From an uncultured archaeon (GTDB lineage Archaea; Halobacteriota; Methanosarcinia; Methanosarcinales; Methanoperedenaceae): DNA of 64,000 nucleotides. The notes under the pieces were generated by a model. That model was not told the DNA's origin and did not search any database. It saw only the letters and a list, made by a program, of their open reading frames with translations. Below are positions 26,368 through 34,732 of this stretch, piece after piece. The translations under genes and the position numbers were made by a program. Position 1 is the stretch's first letter. Every line of letters begins with the position of its first letter. The DNA lies in the NCBI GenBank assembly GCA_902386205.1, contig CABMIH010000065.1:102686-166685 (forward strand), given 5' to 3'.

Positions 26368-27153
26368 ATGAGCATTAAAACAATCGGGCTTACAAGATAT
26401 TTTGACAAGTTATGCGCCGTCGATAATGTAAATCTTGAAGTCGGGAATGAAATTTTCGGATTATTAGGCCTGAACGGTGCAGGTAAAACCACAACCGTGC
26501 TGATGCTTACCACCCTCTTAAAACCATGCACGGGCGAAGCTTATATATGCGATTTCGATGTTGTAAGGGAAGCTGGGGAAGTTCGCAAGGTCATAAGCTA
26601 TGTGCCGCAGGACATGGCAGTGGATATAAAATTAACAGGCAGGGAAAACGTTATGCTGTACGCCAGGCTGTACGGCGTGGCCGACAGGAACAGGAGAGTC
26701 GATGAGATACTTGGACTGATGGGACTTGCTGAGAGGGCAAACGACAGGGTGAACAGTTACTCGGGAGGAATGCGAAGGCGCCTTGAACTTGCCCAGGCAT
26801 TGGTCCATGAACCGCAGGTCTTGTTCCTTGATGAGCCAACGCTTGGATTGGATGTAGCTGCAAGAAGAAAAATGTGGGAATACATTTCTTCACTGAAGAA
26901 AAATGGCGTCAGTATTTTTATAACGACCCATTATATGGACGAGGCGGATAAATTCTGCGACAGGGTGGCAATAATGGACCGCGGCAGGATCGTGGCTATG
27001 GATTCGCCTTCGAAATTGAAGAATAATATCCATTCTTTATCGGCAAAAGAACCTTCGCTTGATGATGTTTTCATGCAAAAAGTGAGCGCTGAGGGGGAAC
27101 AGGGCGGTTTTGACGATTATAAGTTCAGGACACTGTTGCGGAGAAGGAAATGA
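26368..27153 (+). CDS. ABC transporter ATP-binding protein (DrrA/ABC-2 type)
   Basis: A 261-residue ATPase with Walker A GLNGAGKTTT, the Q-loop in YVPQDMAVD, signature YSGGMRRRLELAQAL, Walker B VLFLDEPTLGLD and the H-loop FITTHYMDEAD. It belongs to the drug and antibiotic ABC-2 exporter class. The C-terminus ends LDDVFMQKV..., usual for this class. It overlaps the permease gene by four bases (ATGA), so the two form one exporter; the cargo is unknown. Confidence 0.92.
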   Translation: MSIKTIGLTRYFDKLCAVDNVNLEVGNEIFGLLGLNGAGKTTTVLMLTTLLKPCTGEAYICDFDVVREAGEVRKVISYVPQDMAVDIKLTGRENVMLYARLYGVADRNRRVDEILGLMGLAERANDRVNSYSGGMRRRLELAQALVHEPQVLFLDEPTLGLDVAARRKMWEYISSLKKNGVSIFITTHYMDEADKFCDRVAIMDRGRIVAMDSPSKLKNNIHSLSAKEPSLDDVFMQKVSAEGEQGGFDDYKFRTLLRRRK

Positions 27154-27875
27154 GGGAAATTCTCTACTATTTTGAAAGGGATTTAAAACGGTGGACGCGG
27201 TCAAGGAAATCCGTATTCTCCTCGCTTGCGATGCCTGCGGCATGGCTTGTATTCGTAGGTCTTGCCCTTCCGATCCGGTTCACGGATAACTATCTTGATT
27301 TTATTACTCCCGGCATTCTTGTCATGACCATGCTCTTTGCCTCGTTGCAGGGAGGTACGCTTTTGATTTTTGATAAGATACTTGGTTTCCTGAACAAGTT
27401 CCTGGCCCTGCCAGCGCCGAGGGAGAGCATTCTTTTTGGGAAAATCCTTTTTATTGCTTTCAGGGGCCTGCTACAGTCAACAGTAATTCTTGCAATGGCG
27501 ATCCTGCTGGGAGTAAAAATGCACAGCTTCATGACCGTCCCCCTCACCTACCTTGTTTTGTTCATATTCGGAGTACTTTTCTCTGCGATCGCCACGACAG
27601 TAGCCCTGCTCGTGGACGACTACGACAGCTATTCTGCAATGAACAGCATGGCAAGCATGCCGCTTTTTTTCACAAGCAGCGCACTTATGCCCTATGAAAT
27701 GATGCCTCAATGGCTTCGGGTCATCGCTTCTTTAAATCCTGTTAGCTATGCCATAGATACTGTAAGGGCCCTTTTTTCCGGGAATTTCTTACTGGATGGG
27801 ATGGTCGAACTCACTGCGATGGTTGTAGTTGTTCTAATGGTCAGCGTGTACGTATTCAGGAAAGCAACAGTTTAA
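27150..27875 (+). CDS. ABC-2 type transporter permease
   Basis: A 241-residue membrane protein with six spans. The central LNKFLALPAPRESILFGKI segment and the later SMPLFFTSSALMPYEMMPQWLRVIASLNPVSYAIDTVRALF are hallmark blocks of the ABC-2 permease family. It forms a heteromeric exporter with the preceding ATPase; which substrate it moves cannot be read from the sequence. Confidence 0.9.
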   Translation: MREILYYFERDLKRWTRSRKSVFSSLAMPAAWLVFVGLALPIRFTDNYLDFITPGILVMTMLFASLQGGTLLIFDKILGFLNKFLALPAPRESILFGKILFIAFRGLLQSTVILAMAILLGVKMHSFMTVPLTYLVLFIFGVLFSAIATTVALLVDDYDSYSAMNSMASMPLFFTSSALMPYEMMPQWLRVIASLNPVSYAIDTVRALFSGNFLLDGMVELTAMVVVVLMVSVYVFRKATV

Positions 27876-27955
27876 GGTGCAGAATATTTATATATCTTCA
27901 TGTCATTGGATTTCCTGATAAACTGTAATTAACAGGGAGAAGTTGGAGGTTAATT

Positions 27956-28237
27956 TTGATAACGCATTCCAGCCGGAAGGTCAAAGAAGGAAAAATTGTA
28001 AAAGTGGAGGTTGACTGCGAGGATGTCATTAAAAAACTCAAGATCACAGGTGATTTCTTCCTGCATCCCGAAGATGTCCTTGATGATATTGAAAAAACCA
28101 TGGTTGGCTTGAAAAAAGATGTAAGCTTTGAAACATTGTTCCTCAAAATCGATGATATAGTTAAGAATAACGATGCCAGGATGATAGGCATAAGCCCTGA
28201 ATCCATCGCGGAAGTCTTGAGGGAGGCGCTAAAATGA
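27956..28237 (+). CDS. lipoate-protein ligase accessory domain (LplB)
   Basis: A 93-residue protein corresponding to the C-terminal accessory domain of lipoate ligase: VKVEVDCEDVIKKLKITGDFFLHPED, and IGISPESIAEVLREAL at the end. In some archaea this domain is a separate subunit required with LplA for lipoate adenylation. The start is TTG at 27956, six bases after GGAGGT. It overlaps LplA by four bases. The order is B before A. Confidence 0.82.
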   Translation: MITHSSRKVKEGKIVKVEVDCEDVIKKLKITGDFFLHPEDVLDDIEKTMVGLKKDVSFETLFLKIDDIVKNNDARMIGISPESIAEVLREALK

Positions 28238-28980
28238 GATGGAGAGTTATAGGGCTTGAAACCCATGATGCTTATCTCAACATGGCCATTGATGAAGCAA
28301 TAAGTGAAGGTATAAGAGCCGGTTCATCCCCGCCTACCATAAGGTTTTACAACTGGGAACCGGGTGCAGTTTCCATAGGCTATTTCCAGGGCATAAGGGA
28401 TGAGGTCAACCTCGAAGTATGCAGGGAACTGGGTGTGGACTGTATAAGGCGCTGGACAGGCGGCGGGGCGGTTTATCACGATTCAGGAGGAGAGTTAACA
28501 TACAGCGTGATCGCCCCTGCCGGCGTATTTCCAAAGAACATAATAGAGTCGTACAGATTAATATGCGGATGGATAATAAGAGGTCTTGGAATCCTTGGAA
28601 TTGAAGCAGAGTTCAGGCCGGTCAACGATATTCTTGTAAAGAACAAAAAAATCTCAGGAAGCGCCCAGACAAGAAGAGGTGGGATATTACTGCAGCACGG
28701 CACCCTTCTTTACGGGCTTGACCTGAAAACAATGTTCAGCGTGCTTAATGTGAGCAGGCAGAAAATCACAGATAAGATGATCAAGAGCGCAGAGGAAAGG
28801 GTCACCTGTGTCCAGATGTACCGGGATGCAGGCAAGGAGGATGTTTATGAGGCTCTCCTTAAAGCTTTTACTGAGGGCAAGGGCTATGAGTTCGGTACAT
28901 GGAGCGGGGATGAGCTTGCAAGAGCCAAGGAGCTTGCTGAAGAAAAATACAGAAGCGAGGAATGGACGTATTTAAGATAG
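28234..28980 (+). CDS. lplA: lipoate-protein ligase A, catalytic subunit
   Basis: A 248-residue biotin/lipoate A/B ligase fold. It shows NMAIDEAISEG, RFYNWEPGAVSIGYFQ, the lipoate-binding RRWTGGGAVYHDSGGELTYS, and DILVKNKKISGSAQTRRGGILLQHGTLL with the catalytic Lys. It attaches lipoate to lipoyl domains such as the glycine cleavage H-protein or 2-oxoacid dehydrogenases; no such substrate gene is in the window. It is translationally coupled to its accessory subunit. Confidence 0.9.
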   Translation: MRWRVIGLETHDAYLNMAIDEAISEGIRAGSSPPTIRFYNWEPGAVSIGYFQGIRDEVNLEVCRELGVDCIRRWTGGGAVYHDSGGELTYSVIAPAGVFPKNIIESYRLICGWIIRGLGILGIEAEFRPVNDILVKNKKISGSAQTRRGGILLQHGTLLYGLDLKTMFSVLNVSRQKITDKMIKSAEERVTCVQMYRDAGKEDVYEALLKAFTEGKGYEFGTWSGDELARAKELAEEKYRSEEWTYLR

Positions 28981-29206
28981 TTCCTTGTTCGGAATTTATG
29001 TACTTTTGTCCCTGAGGGGATAATCGCAGGCGTGGGATTTAAGGATGGCGTGTGCGGACTTGGTATGGCATCTTCAGGGGGAACAGGTAATATAACTGCC
29101 TGTCATAGGAAATTATTTAATATACATTCTCCATTAAAGGTTTGCCTTCGCTTTTATAGAGTGAGAATAACAAATATAAAAATAAATGATTATTGGAGGA
29201 AATTAA

Positions 29207-29665
29207 TTGGCAAGAATGCATACACGCAGGAAAGGGCAGTCCGGGTCAAAGAAACCTTATCGGGCCCAGCCGCCCAGCTGGTCGAATACGAACAAGGAAG
29301 AGATTGAGAAAACAATAGTCCAGCTCTCGAACCAGGACAAATCATCAAGCGAGATCGGTATGATTTTAAGGGATCGCTATGGTACACCGGATGTTGCCAC
29401 AGTGATGGGAAAAAAGATCGGCACGATCCTTAAGGAGAAGAACCTGGCCCCCAGGATACCTGAAGACATCCACAATCTCATATTAAAAGTACTTGAACTC
29501 AAGAAACATCTCGACAAGAACCCGAAAGACGCCCATAACAAGCGTTCTTTGAACAACATGGTATCAAAGATAAGAAGACTTGAAAAATATTATCACCGTG
29601 AGGGCGTGCTTCCTGAAACCTGGAAGTATTCTATCGAAAGATCCGAGATGTTGATTTCAAGATAA
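29207..29665 (+). CDS. rpsO: 30S ribosomal protein S15 (archaeal/eukaryotic S13e type)
   Basis: A 152-residue protein with the archaeal N-terminal extension (ARMHTRRKGQSGSKKPYR, then PPSW) and the S15 core KNPKDAHNKRSLNNMVSKIRRLEKYY. It binds 16S rRNA in the platform of the small subunit. The start is TTG at 29207, six bases after GGAGGA. It leads the widespread archaeal cluster rpsO, recJ-like, pcc1. The 226-base gap upstream includes a TATA-like TTTTATAG near 29151. Confidence 0.95.
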   Translation: MARMHTRRKGQSGSKKPYRAQPPSWSNTNKEEIEKTIVQLSNQDKSSSEIGMILRDRYGTPDVATVMGKKIGTILKEKNLAPRIPEDIHNLILKVLELKKHLDKNPKDAHNKRSLNNMVSKIRRLEKYYHREGVLPETWKYSIERSEMLISR

Positions 29666-29671
29666 TTCACG

Positions 29672-30991
29672 ATGACGGATGGAAAGGAAGGCCTCTCTGA
29701 ACTTGAGGCTTTAAGCAGGCAGGCAGCAGAGGCTATCATTAAACATGATAGGGTAAGGCTGATATCCCATAACGATGCTGATGGTTTATCTGCTGCCGGG
29801 ATAATGTGCAACGCCTTGTACAGGAAGGGTATACTTTTCCATACGACGATCGTAAGCCAGTTCGATCATTCCACTGTTGAGTTAATAAAAAAAACTTCAC
29901 AGGATGCGGTCATCCTCTGTGACATGGGAAGCGGCCAGGCCGAACTTGCCTCGGAGATAGAGAATGCCATTATAATAGACCATCATAAACCTACGGGGGA
30001 AATCCAGCATGTCCATTTTAATCCGCATCTATTGGGAATCGACGGCTCATCTGAATTGTGCGCATCCTGCGGGGCATATCTCGTGGCAAGGCAGATGGGA
30101 GACAACGCCGATCTTGCCGGTCTTGCCATAGTTGGGGCAACCGGCGATAAGCAGCCTATGGCTGGAAATAATAAATTCATTCTTGATGAAGCGGTTGGAA
30201 TAAATGCAGTGGCAGTGAAAAAAGGGCTCAGGATGGGTGACGACCCGATAGAGGAACAACTGGAATATGGCTTAGACCCATATCTGGATATAACGGGTGA
30301 TAAAGATAAGATCAGGGAGTTCGTCGAAAAAACTGGGATGAAGGGGCCGCTAAAAGAATTTTCCGAAGAAAAACTCCAAAAATTTGCCTCGTTGATAGCC
30401 CTGAAACTGGCAAACCAGGGAAGCCTATCCGCAATAAATTCGCTAATTGGCGATGTTTTTATCCTGAACAATGAAGTTATCCCGAATATCTACGATTTTG
30501 TAAATGTCCTGAATTCCTGTGGGAACGATAACTCTGGAACCGGCCTTGCCGTATGCATGCGGGACACATCGCGGGTCAATGAGGCCCTGGCGATTGCAAG
30601 AGAACACCAGCGAACCATAATAATGAATATTAAGAAAGCGCAGGCACAGATAAAGACCGCGCAGAATTTCAGGTATGTCCATATTGAGGATTCAAGAAGC
30701 ACAGGAGCAATAGCTGGAACAATGACAAGATACCTGTATCCTGACAAACCTTTTGTCACACTGAACGAGGTCGAGGACAGGATCAAGGTTTCAGCCCGCG
30801 GGACCAGGAAACTTGTTAGCGCCGGGCTTGATCTTGCATCTGCGATGCGAGAGGCTTCAGCATCTGTCGGCGGTATGGGCGGGGGGCATGATGTCGCATC
30901 CGGTGCCTCCATTCCCATAGGGACAGCCGCGAAATTCATTGAAACCGTTGATTCCATAATCGGAAGACAGTTGAAGGGAAAAGAACAATGA
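29672..30991 (+). CDS. archaeal RecJ-like DHH-family exonuclease
   Basis: A 439-residue DHH/DHHA1 phosphoesterase. Motif I is SHNDADGLSAAGIM, motif II CDMGSGQ, motif III IIDHHKP, and the C-terminal DHHA1 region has VGGMGGGHDVASGASIP. Archaeal homologues encoded next to rpsO are RecJ/GAN-like nucleases associated with the replisome (GINS-CMG) or RNA turnover. It starts six bases after rpsO and overlaps pcc1 by four bases, so it is part of the same operon. Confidence 0.88.
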   Translation: MTDGKEGLSELEALSRQAAEAIIKHDRVRLISHNDADGLSAAGIMCNALYRKGILFHTTIVSQFDHSTVELIKKTSQDAVILCDMGSGQAELASEIENAIIIDHHKPTGEIQHVHFNPHLLGIDGSSELCASCGAYLVARQMGDNADLAGLAIVGATGDKQPMAGNNKFILDEAVGINAVAVKKGLRMGDDPIEEQLEYGLDPYLDITGDKDKIREFVEKTGMKGPLKEFSEEKLQKFASLIALKLANQGSLSAINSLIGDVFILNNEVIPNIYDFVNVLNSCGNDNSGTGLAVCMRDTSRVNEALAIAREHQRTIIMNIKKAQAQIKTAQNFRYVHIEDSRSTGAIAGTMTRYLYPDKPFVTLNEVEDRIKVSARGTRKLVSAGLDLASAMREASASVGGMGGGHDVASGASIPIGTAAKFIETVDSIIGRQLKGKEQ

Positions 30992-31221
30992 ACATAAAAG
31001 GGAGATTGGTTTTCAAAAGCGAAGAAGCGGTTGAAATTGCCAGGTTAATGGCAGATTCACTTACGCCTGATAATATTCCTGGTATTGAAACACATTGCGC
31101 TGATAAATCCGTTACTGTCACTTTCTCGGCAGATAAGATCGGCACGATACTTTCTTCTGTTGATGACTATCTTATGAATGCGAAAGTAGCAAGCGATATC
31201 ATATCAAAAGGTCGAAAGTAG
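30988..31221 (+). CDS. KEOPS complex subunit Pcc1
   Basis: A 77-residue protein with the Pcc1 alpha-beta pattern: EEAVEIARLMADSLTPDN followed by KSVTVTFSADKIGTILSSVDDYLMNAKVA. Pcc1 dimers support the KEOPS complex that makes threonylcarbamoyladenosine at tRNA position 37. The length and the position after the RecJ-like gene are typical of archaea. Confidence 0.82.
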   Translation: MNIKGRLVFKSEEAVEIARLMADSLTPDNIPGIETHCADKSVTVTFSADKIGTILSSVDDYLMNAKVASDIISKGRK

Positions 31222-31227
31222 GTTATT

Positions 31228-32541
31228 TCAAACCGGTTTATTGTCTTTTCTACTCCGCCTTATATTGTATGCATATGCGGCGACGCCTATAGTTATCCAT
31301 GCCCCGGCGAAAATCACAGCGTTCAGGTTCAGGTAGAAGGCAAGGACAAAACACGTAAGCAATCCAAGGACGGGGGTAAAGGGGTAAAGAGGCACCTTGA
31401 ATGTGCGGTTTGCGTCAGGCATTTTTTTCCGAAGTCTCAGTACGCTTAAGTTTATGAAAAAGTAGGTCATCAATGTCCCGAAGTTAAAAATCGAAGCAAG
31501 CCAGTCCAGATTGCCCTGTGACACGACTACGATCAACGCGATTATGATACCGCTCAACAATACTGTTCGGATGGGGATCCCGTTCCTTGAAATCCCTGCA
31601 AGCGCTGCCGGGATCACGCGCTGTCTTGCCATCGCAAAAAGCGCCCTTGACCCTCCCAGTATGGATGACATGACGACAGATGCGGTTGCAAAAAGCGCGG
31701 AAATAGAAATGAACTTCAAAAGGAAAACATTATCCGTGGCCGCCTTCAATGCTGCCTCAAGCGGCGCATCAGATGTCTCGAGGATTCTCCAGTTCACAAG
31801 TCCGACAGCCACGACAGATACGCCTATATATAGCAAAGTGCATATCGAAAAGGCAAGCATTATCGCTTTTGGGACGTTCTTTTCCGGATTTTTCACTTCT
31901 TCGGCAAGAACAGTGATAGTATTAAAGCCGACGAAAGCAAAGAAAATTATTGAAGCTCCTGAAAGCGCGCCTGAAATGCCATTGGGGAAAAAAGGATGAT
32001 AATTGGAAAAGTCCCGATGCGATATAAGAAAAGATCCGCCAACGATTATGAACATTATTAACGCAGTGACTTTGATACCTACCAGCATGTTATTTGTCCC
32101 TGAGGCCTCCCTGATCCCCCTTAAATTTATGATCATCAGGGTCAGGGGCAATATGACCCCCACTACTATTATCACGGCTTGTGAGGATTGGATATCGGCG
32201 AAATAAACAAAGTAAGCGGCAAACCCTATGCTTACCGCGCTTGCTCCCACGATATAATCAAAAGATTGCATCCAGCCCACGAGGAATCCCCAGAATTTCC
32301 CGAAGGCTTTATGCGTATAAATGTATGAACCGCCGGCCTCAGTGATGAAGGATGAGAGTTCTGCCGAGGAAAGCGCCGTGAGGAACGCCGCAATCCCAGC
32401 GGTCAGGAAAGATATTACTACAGCCGGGCCGGCAAGCCCGGATGATACCCCGATGAGCACAAAGATACCTGCGCCTATTATCGCGCCTATGCTGATGCTT
32501 GCGGCTCCCCATACCCCGAGGTTTCTTTTCAGTTCGGTCAT
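31228..32541 (-). CDS. APC-family amino acid permease, intact
   Basis: A 437-residue, 12-span transporter. The start at 32541 gives MTELKRNLG..ASISIGAIIGAGIFVLIG, the family's first unwound helix; longer frames would overlap the M42 peptidase gene. Other markers are FVGFNTITVLAEEVKNPEKNVP and GGSRALFAMARQRVIP. Amino acids or polyamines are the likely cargo. It follows the peptidase by 13 bases, suggesting joint uptake and use of peptide breakdown products. It also provides the reference showing what the split permease at 21565-22664 has lost. Confidence 0.9.
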   Translation of the reverse strand: MTELKRNLGVWGAASISIGAIIGAGIFVLIGVSSGLAGPAVVISFLTAGIAAFLTALSSAELSSFITEAGGSYIYTHKAFGKFWGFLVGWMQSFDYIVGASAVSIGFAAYFVYFADIQSSQAVIIVVGVILPLTLMIINLRGIREASGTNNMLVGIKVTALIMFIIVGGSFLISHRDFSNYHPFFPNGISGALSGASIIFFAFVGFNTITVLAEEVKNPEKNVPKAIMLAFSICTLLYIGVSVVAVGLVNWRILETSDAPLEAALKAATDNVFLLKFISISALFATASVVMSSILGGSRALFAMARQRVIPAALAGISRNGIPIRTVLLSGIIIALIVVVSQGNLDWLASIFNFGTLMTYFFINLSVLRLRKKMPDANRTFKVPLYPFTPVLGLLTCFVLAFYLNLNAVIFAGAWITIGVAAYAYNIRRSRKDNKPV

Positions 32542-32554
32542 TTTTTTCCTGTCG

Positions 32555-33613
32555 TTAGAAAAACCTGTCAGCAATCTCAACGGCTTTCGCAACGAGTTGA
32601 GCTGAGTTTTCAAGGTCGCTCAGGCTCAATACAGATACCGGCGTATGTATGTACCTTGACGGCGGGCTTATAACACCTGAAGGTATCCCTTCCCGTGCCA
32701 GGTGTATCGCCGACGCATCCGTTGTCCCGCCCTCACCCACTTCAAGCTGGTATGGAATATTACCCGATTCGGCAGCCTCTTTTAGCCATTTCAATACCTG
32801 CTCCGGGACAATTATACCCTGTCCCTGGGCATCGCTGACAGTAATTGAAGGGCCTTTTCCCATCTCGATAGATGATTGTTTTTTCTCAATGCCCGGATGG
32901 TCCCCAGTGTAATTGACATCGGTCGCCACGGCCACATCCGGGTTCAAACCGAAAGCTGAAGTTCTTGCTCCTTTCAGTCCAACCTCCTCCTGCACTGTGA
33001 AAACAGCATGGACTGTGGCTTTCACATCTTTTATTCGCCGCAGCCCCTCAATAAGCATTGTGCAGCCTGCGCGGTTGTCAAAAGCCTTGCCTGTGACCCT
33101 GTCGTTCCCGAGCGATCTAAATTCCATGTCCGGAGTCATAGGCGTTCCAACCTTCACCCCAAGCTTTTCTGCATCTTCCCTGCTTGTGGCACCTATGTCG
33201 ATGAACATATCCTCGGCTTTGATCACCTTATTTTTATCCTCCTCTTTTATTGCATGGGGAGGCTTTGAACCGATCACGCCATAAACGATGCCGTTTTCGG
33301 CATGCAGTATCATCCTCTGGTTAAGAAGGGTCTGGTCAAACCACCCGCCTGTTTTTGTGAAATAAATAAAACCCTTATCATCAACGTATTTTACCATGAG
33401 CCCCACCTCATCCATGTGCGCAGCAAGCATGATCACAGGAGAACCGCCGCGTTTTGTGGCTATGAGATTCCCCATTTTGTCAGTCCTTATATCGTCAACA
33501 TAAGGCCTTACTTCTTCTTCGATAATCTGCCTGACGCTTCCTTCATATCCCGAAACCCCGTGTGCATTCGATAGTTTTTCCAAGAGATTTTTAAGTTCAT
33601 CCGTAGATATCAC
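32555..33613 (-). CDS. M42 family aminopeptidase (TET-type)
   Basis: A 352-residue dinuclear metallopeptidase. Metal ligands are visible in LAAHMDEVGL (His), AFDNRAGC (Asp), VQEEVGLKGA (catalytic and ligand Glu), ATDVNYTGDHPG (Asp) and RYIHTPVS (His). The N-terminal LSNAHGVSGYEGSVR is typical. Members form 12-subunit tetrahedra that trim short peptides in the cytosol. Start is GTG at 33613. It is followed by an amino acid permease in the same operon. Confidence 0.9.
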   Translation of the reverse strand: MISTDELKNLLEKLSNAHGVSGYEGSVRQIIEEEVRPYVDDIRTDKMGNLIATKRGGSPVIMLAAHMDEVGLMVKYVDDKGFIYFTKTGGWFDQTLLNQRMILHAENGIVYGVIGSKPPHAIKEEDKNKVIKAEDMFIDIGATSREDAEKLGVKVGTPMTPDMEFRSLGNDRVTGKAFDNRAGCTMLIEGLRRIKDVKATVHAVFTVQEEVGLKGARTSAFGLNPDVAVATDVNYTGDHPGIEKKQSSIEMGKGPSITVSDAQGQGIIVPEQVLKWLKEAAESGNIPYQLEVGEGGTTDASAIHLAREGIPSGVISPPSRYIHTPVSVLSLSDLENSAQLVAKAVEIADRFF

Positions 33614-33828
33614 CCATTTATTAACTGCGTGGAAGAGTAATTAAGTTATTGAATTTATATGAAGCATCTAAGATTTATGAAATTGAGTTCACATCGAAAA
33701 ATTCTAAAATACATAGATGGACACATATTTCGAAAGATATAGAAAAAATGTTTAAACCTTTCGAGATACTATCGCTTCGGTCATAGTTACTAAAATCGCC
33801 GATTTACAGGTTAAAAGAACGCGATAAT

Positions 33829-34692
33829 TCAACGGGCGTCTTGAACAGGACACCTGCAAAGTTCACGACCTTCAATTTTTCTGTTCTCATTTATTCTATT
33901 TATTGCGGGCGAGTTCGCCCAGATATTTTTCAGGCAGTCTTGCGTAACATTACCGAGCGGAACAGGTAAAAGCATGCACGGGTACACTGTGCCGTCATTG
34001 AGAATGCAACACACCTTATCACCGGCCTCACAGCATCTGCTTTCTTTGTGATTCTTTGTCCCTATTATGCGAAGGCTGATATTACTTTTAATATTCTCAA
34101 GTTCCCCATTGAGTGTGGGGGGCAGAACCTCAGGGCAGCGCCTGCCGGTGCTGACGTATAAAAAAAGTTGAAGTGTCACCGCATTGAGGGATTCAGCCAG
34201 TTTTATTATATCATGAAGTTCGTGCTGGTTGTGGCTGTTAAGGCAGGTATTTATCTGAAGCGGTATACCGGCCTCGCGGATCAGCCCGGCTCCCCTGACT
34301 GCTTTTCCAAAACACCCTTTTACCCCCCTGATCCATTCATGCGTCCCTGCCGTTGCCCCGTCAATACTCACTGCGCAGCGATGCAATCCCGACTCCACAA
34401 GATTTTTTGTGACAGCAGGAGTGATAAGAGTCCCGTTCGTCCCGAGCACTGTGGTAAGCCCGGTGGTATTCGCCAGTTTTATCAGTTCATAGATATCATC
34501 GCGCATCAGGGGCTCGCCGCCGTCAAAGACAATTATGCGGGAGCCCGCATCTGCTACCTGCCTGACAACTTCCCGTGCCCGCTGAACCGTGAGTTCATGC
34601 TCGTCCTCCCCTCCTGCGCTGCTGTAACAGTGTTTACACTTCAAATTACAGCGCCTGGTGAGAGAATACGTTACAATAAAAGGACTTTTCAT
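33829..34692 (-). CDS. radical SAM protein with SPASM-like C-terminus (heme or peptide modification type)
   Basis: A 287-residue protein with the cluster motif CNLKCKHC near residue 15, GGEPLMRDDIYELIK, and SIDGATAGTHEWIRG. The C-terminal part has CCEAGDKVCCILNDGTVYPCMLLPVPLGN, an auxiliary-cluster signature shared by AhbC/AhbD/NirJ-type heme enzymes and by peptide-modifying SPASM proteins. It ends after LCRCPVQDAR, earlier than usual; a second frame through the last bases reads AGVLFKTPVELSRSFNL, so a frameshift at the end is possible. It is divergent from ccmF, which makes a heme-related role attractive but unproven. Confidence 0.72.
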   Translation of the reverse strand: MKSPFIVTYSLTRRCNLKCKHCYSSAGGEDEHELTVQRAREVVRQVADAGSRIIVFDGGEPLMRDDIYELIKLANTTGLTTVLGTNGTLITPAVTKNLVESGLHRCAVSIDGATAGTHEWIRGVKGCFGKAVRGAGLIREAGIPLQINTCLNSHNQHELHDIIKLAESLNAVTLQLFLYVSTGRRCPEVLPPTLNGELENIKSNISLRIIGTKNHKESRCCEAGDKVCCILNDGTVYPCMLLPVPLGNVTQDCLKNIWANSPAINRINENRKIEGRELCRCPVQDAR

Positions 34693-34700
34693 TTTGTCAA

Positions 34701-34724
34701 ATTATATATACTCCTACACATATT
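34701..34724. promoter_or_regulatory. divergent promoters of the radical SAM gene and ccmF
   Basis: Only 40 bases separate the two starts. ATTATATATA at 34701-34710 is centred 27 bases before the ccmF ATG at 34733. An AAATATGTG on the minus strand at about 34717-34724 is centred 28 bases before the other start at 34692. Both spacings fit leaderless transcripts and would make the two promoters overlap, coupling their regulation. Confidence 0.5.
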
Positions 34725-34732
34725 TCTATCTG

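Noticed and set aside
29032..29307. 91-residue plus-strand frame upstream of rpsO
   Set aside because: It overlaps the start of rpsO in another frame and has no ribosome site; the S15 frame is certain.
33614..33828. Plus-strand open stretch of about 50 codons between the peptidase and radical SAM genes
   Set aside because: No start codon with ribosome site, AT-rich, and no recognisable similarity; treated as intergenic.
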